Below, one piece after another: positions 11,850-13,362 of a stretch of 13,362 bases of DNA. Position 1 is the stretch's first letter. Every line of letters begins with the position of its first letter. Origin of the DNA: DAOTTI01 sp034437795 (GTDB lineage Bacteria; Chloroflexota; UBA11872; UBA12225); contig DAOTTI010000181.1 in assembly GCA_034437795.1 (NCBI GenBank), forward strand, positions 1-13,362, written 5' to 3'. The notes beneath the pieces were generated by a model, which was given only the letters and a program-made list of their open reading frames with translations, was not told where the DNA came from and made no database searches. The position numbers and the translations under genes are program-made.

Positions 11850-12203
11850 TTAGCGGCCAGTGCCGCCAGTGGTCCCCCCGGTGCCGCCAGTTGTGCCACC
11901 AGTGGTCCCGCCGGTGCTACCGCCAGTCGTCCCACCGGTGGTTCCGCCGCTGGTGCCGGGCACCTGTGGCGCCGGCGGCTGGGGCACCTGGCGCTCGATG
12001 ACCGTCGTGCGCTCCCGTTCCGCCGGCTGCGGCTGAATGACGATCGGCTGCATCATGCCGGTCTGGGTGGCGACAAAGTACAGCAGGACGAGCAGCAGGA
12101 TCAAAAACCCCACGATGATGGCGATCGTCGCGGCGCTCCAGCCGGCCGCAGCGGCCGCTGAGTCGTCGCGCGCGCCACCCGGGCTCACATTTACTTGGCT
12201 CAC
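11850..12203 (-). CDS. Small single-pass membrane protein with Gly/Thr-rich tail
   Basis: I do not recognise a family. The 117-residue product has a short polar N terminus, a strong membrane helix at about 23-45 (ATIAIIVGFLILLLVLLYFV), a linker of about 30 residues with charged and Pro-rich parts (QPAERERTTVIERQVPQPPA), and a tail from about residue 84 made of GGTT, GGST and GGTG units ending GGTGR. With no signal-peptide cleavage site evident it is probably anchored by the helix with the flexible tail outside, though topology is a guess. Start is GTG at 12203, backed by GGAGGT seven bases upstream. It begins three bases after the stop of the YfhO-like gene, so the two form an operon. Its role may relate to the envelope; nothing shows a reaction. 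Confidence 0.8.
   Translation of the reverse strand: MSQVNVSPGGARDDSAAAAAGWSAATIAIIVGFLILLLVLLYFVATQTGMMQPIVIQPQPAERERTTVIERQVPQPPAPQVPGTSGGTTGGTTGGSTGGTTGGTTGGTGGTTGGTGR
11857..11950. repeat. Degenerate tandem repeat encoding the Gly/Thr tail
   Basis: Imperfect short-period repeats on a GGT-ACC theme (for example CCACCAGTGGTCCCGCCGGT) encode GGTT/GGST units of the minus-strand membrane protein. Such arrays are prone to length change by slippage. Confidence 0.7.
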
Positions 12204-12206
12204 GCC

Positions 12207-13362
12207 TCACACCTCCGCAGTTGGAAAAGTCACAGTCTTGCAGGCCTGCGCCGCATGAGGTAATGCAAGTTTGGTGCCACGCCGCCGCGGCCGGAGATCC
12301 AGGGCGAGCACGGCCACAGCCAGAAGTAGGCCGCCGGCGGTGAGGGCCAGGCCCAGACGGAGCGACTGCGGGCGATACTCGAAGACCACGAGATGCCTGC
12401 CGGCCGGCACGGGCACGCTGCGGAACAGGCCCAGTTCGGCTGAGATGGGGGCTGGCTGCCCATCGACGGTCGCGACCCAGCCCGGGTAATAGGTGTCGGC
12501 CAAGGAGACGTTGCCGCCGGTGGCGGTGGCGGCCACGATCTCGATCCGCCCGCTCTCATCTCGCACGATCGTGGCCGTGCCGCCGTCGACTGAAACCCTG
12601 GGGCGCGCCGCAGCAAGCTCCAGGGCGGTACCGCCGGCGGCCGGCCGGACGGCCCGCTCGGGGCCCGGCGCCAGCCAGACGCCCCGGATGAAGGCAGTCA
12701 CCCCCGGCACCAGCGATTGCGCGCGGATCTCAGTCGCCTCCACCGGCTGGGGCGGCGCGAGCACCGCCATATACTCGAAGACGCGGTAGGCGCCGGCCAC
12801 GGCCCCCTGCAGGCGCGTCTCCAGGCCCACAGGGGCCTGCTGGTGCCGTACGCTCGCGCGCACGTCGGGGCGGCCGTAGGCCCATTCGGCGGTCTCGATG
12901 CCGGCCCGCAGCGTGAGCGCCGTCTCCGCGCCGGCCTGGTCCAGGAGGCGTAGCTGGATGCCCGGCGTACCCTGGGGGAGAAGTGTCGCCTCACCGAGGT
13001 AGGAGACGACGCGCAGTCGCTCCAGGCGCAGCGGGGCGCCGCGCCACACCACCTGCTCTGAGCCGTCCGGCGGCAGACGCAGGGCCTTCACCCCGCCGGG
13101 CGCCAGGCGCCACTCAGCCACCCGCCACGCGGCGCCGACCGCCACACCCAAAGCGGCGGGAGGCTCAGGGACAGGTGAGGGGCCGGTCGCAGCCTGCGGC
13201 TCCCGACCCGCGCCGGTCGCGGAGATCGTGGCGGGCTGAGCATCCATCTCCCTCTTCGAACCGCCACGCAGGGTCATGCTGGTGGCGTCCTGCACCAGGA
13301 CGTGGCGCACGGAGAGCCGGTCGGTGAAGGGGTGGTGAAAGTCGTCGATCCAGAGCCAGTGG
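12207..13362 (-). CDS. YfhO-like membrane protein, C-terminal part; 5' end outside window
   Basis: The frame is open from the window edge (WLWIDDFHHPFTDRLSVRHV) to TGA at 12207-12209, giving about 384 residues of a longer protein. YfhO-family proteins are large multi-pass membrane proteins linked to glycosylation of surface polymers such as lipoteichoic acid in Gram-positive bacteria. The visible part matches their extracytoplasmic C-terminal region: beta-rich sequence, then the hallmark ADTYYPGWVATVDGQPAPI, then FRSVPVPAGRHLVVFEYRP, then one last membrane helix (LGLALTAGGLLLAVAVLAL) and a short basic tail (RPRRRGTK). In-frame GTG/ATG codons near 13310 and 13248 are internal; reading continues upstream of both without a stop. 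The segment near residues 16-60 of the visible part is Pro/Ala-rich. The small membrane protein gene follows directly. Confidence 0.8.
   Translation of the reverse strand, partial: HWLWIDDFHHPFTDRLSVRHVLVQDATSMTLRGGSKREMDAQPATISATGAGREPQAATGPSPVPEPPAALGVAVGAAWRVAEWRLAPGGVKALRLPPDGSEQVVWRGAPLRLERLRVVSYLGEATLLPQGTPGIQLRLLDQAGAETALTLRAGIETAEWAYGRPDVRASVRHQQAPVGLETRLQGAVAGAYRVFEYMAVLAPPQPVEATEIRAQSLVPGVTAFIRGVWLAPGPERAVRPAAGGTALELAAARPRVSVDGGTATIVRDESGRIEIVAATATGGNVSLADTYYPGWVATVDGQPAPISAELGLFRSVPVPAGRHLVVFEYRPQSLRLGLALTAGGLLLAVAVLALDLRPRRRGTKLALPHAAQACKTVTFPTAEV
12211..12216 (-). promoter_or_regulatory. Ribosome binding site inside the end of the YfhO-like gene
   Basis: GGAGGT on the minus strand lies seven bases before the GTG at 12203 and within the last codons of the upstream gene. 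It fixes the GTG start and supports coupled expression. Confidence 0.7.

Noticed and set aside
11144..12001. Plus-strand open frame of about 285 codons across the GT4 3' end and the intergenic region
   Set aside because: It spans palindromic repeats and a strong hairpin, overlaps the GT4 gene in another frame, and has no recognisable domain.

Overview
This is a GC-rich (roughly 70%) bacterial window with eight complete and two partial protein-coding genes. The likely source is Chloroflexota, most plausibly a Thermomicrobia/Sphaerobacter-type organism. That is an inference from base composition, GTG starts, and a tandem C-terminal repeat (YFPxTGH...GYPxxEE...VQYFQRARLE) on the first gene, a repeat type I associate with Chloroflexota secreted proteins. 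No rRNA, tRNA, transposase or CRISPR array was seen.

Layout. (1) 1-1347, minus: 3'-truncated secreted D-alanyl-D-alanine carboxypeptidase (family S11) with an unusual KPG third motif. (2) 1680-3410, minus: a family 2 glycosyltransferase followed by recX, joined stop-to-start. (3) 3411-3490: a divergent promoter region. (4) 3491-6913, plus: an unrecognised 117-residue protein, then the permease (Wzm-like) and ATPase (Wzt-like) of a polysaccharide ABC exporter. (5) 7045-11505, plus: three glycosyltransferases (GT2, GT2, GT4). (6) 11506-11849: palindromic repeats and a strong hairpin between convergent transcription units. (7) 11850-13362, minus: a small single-pass membrane protein with a Gly/Thr tail behind the C-terminal part of a YfhO-like membrane protein, cut by the window edge.

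How it fits together. The centre reads as a cell-surface polysaccharide locus. Cytoplasmic GT2 and GT4 enzymes would assemble a glycan on a lipid carrier. Wzm/Wzt would export it, with the Wzt C-terminal region recognising the chain. The flanking carboxypeptidase (peptidoglycan trimming) and the YfhO-like protein (a family linked to glycosylation of surface polymers) fit a cell-envelope neighbourhood. recX is the outlier.

Most interesting signals. A beta-sandwich-like module appears to be shared by the far C-terminus of Wzt and an insertion inside the GT4 enzyme. Wzt carries an in-frame low-complexity linker that looks like a dispersed GAGACACGG-type DNA repeat, also found in the intergenic region after 8235. 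Two clusters of CCCTCTCCC-nnn-GGGAGAGGG palindromes lie beside the glycosyltransferase genes, and one seems to have supplied the C-terminal tail of the GT4 protein.
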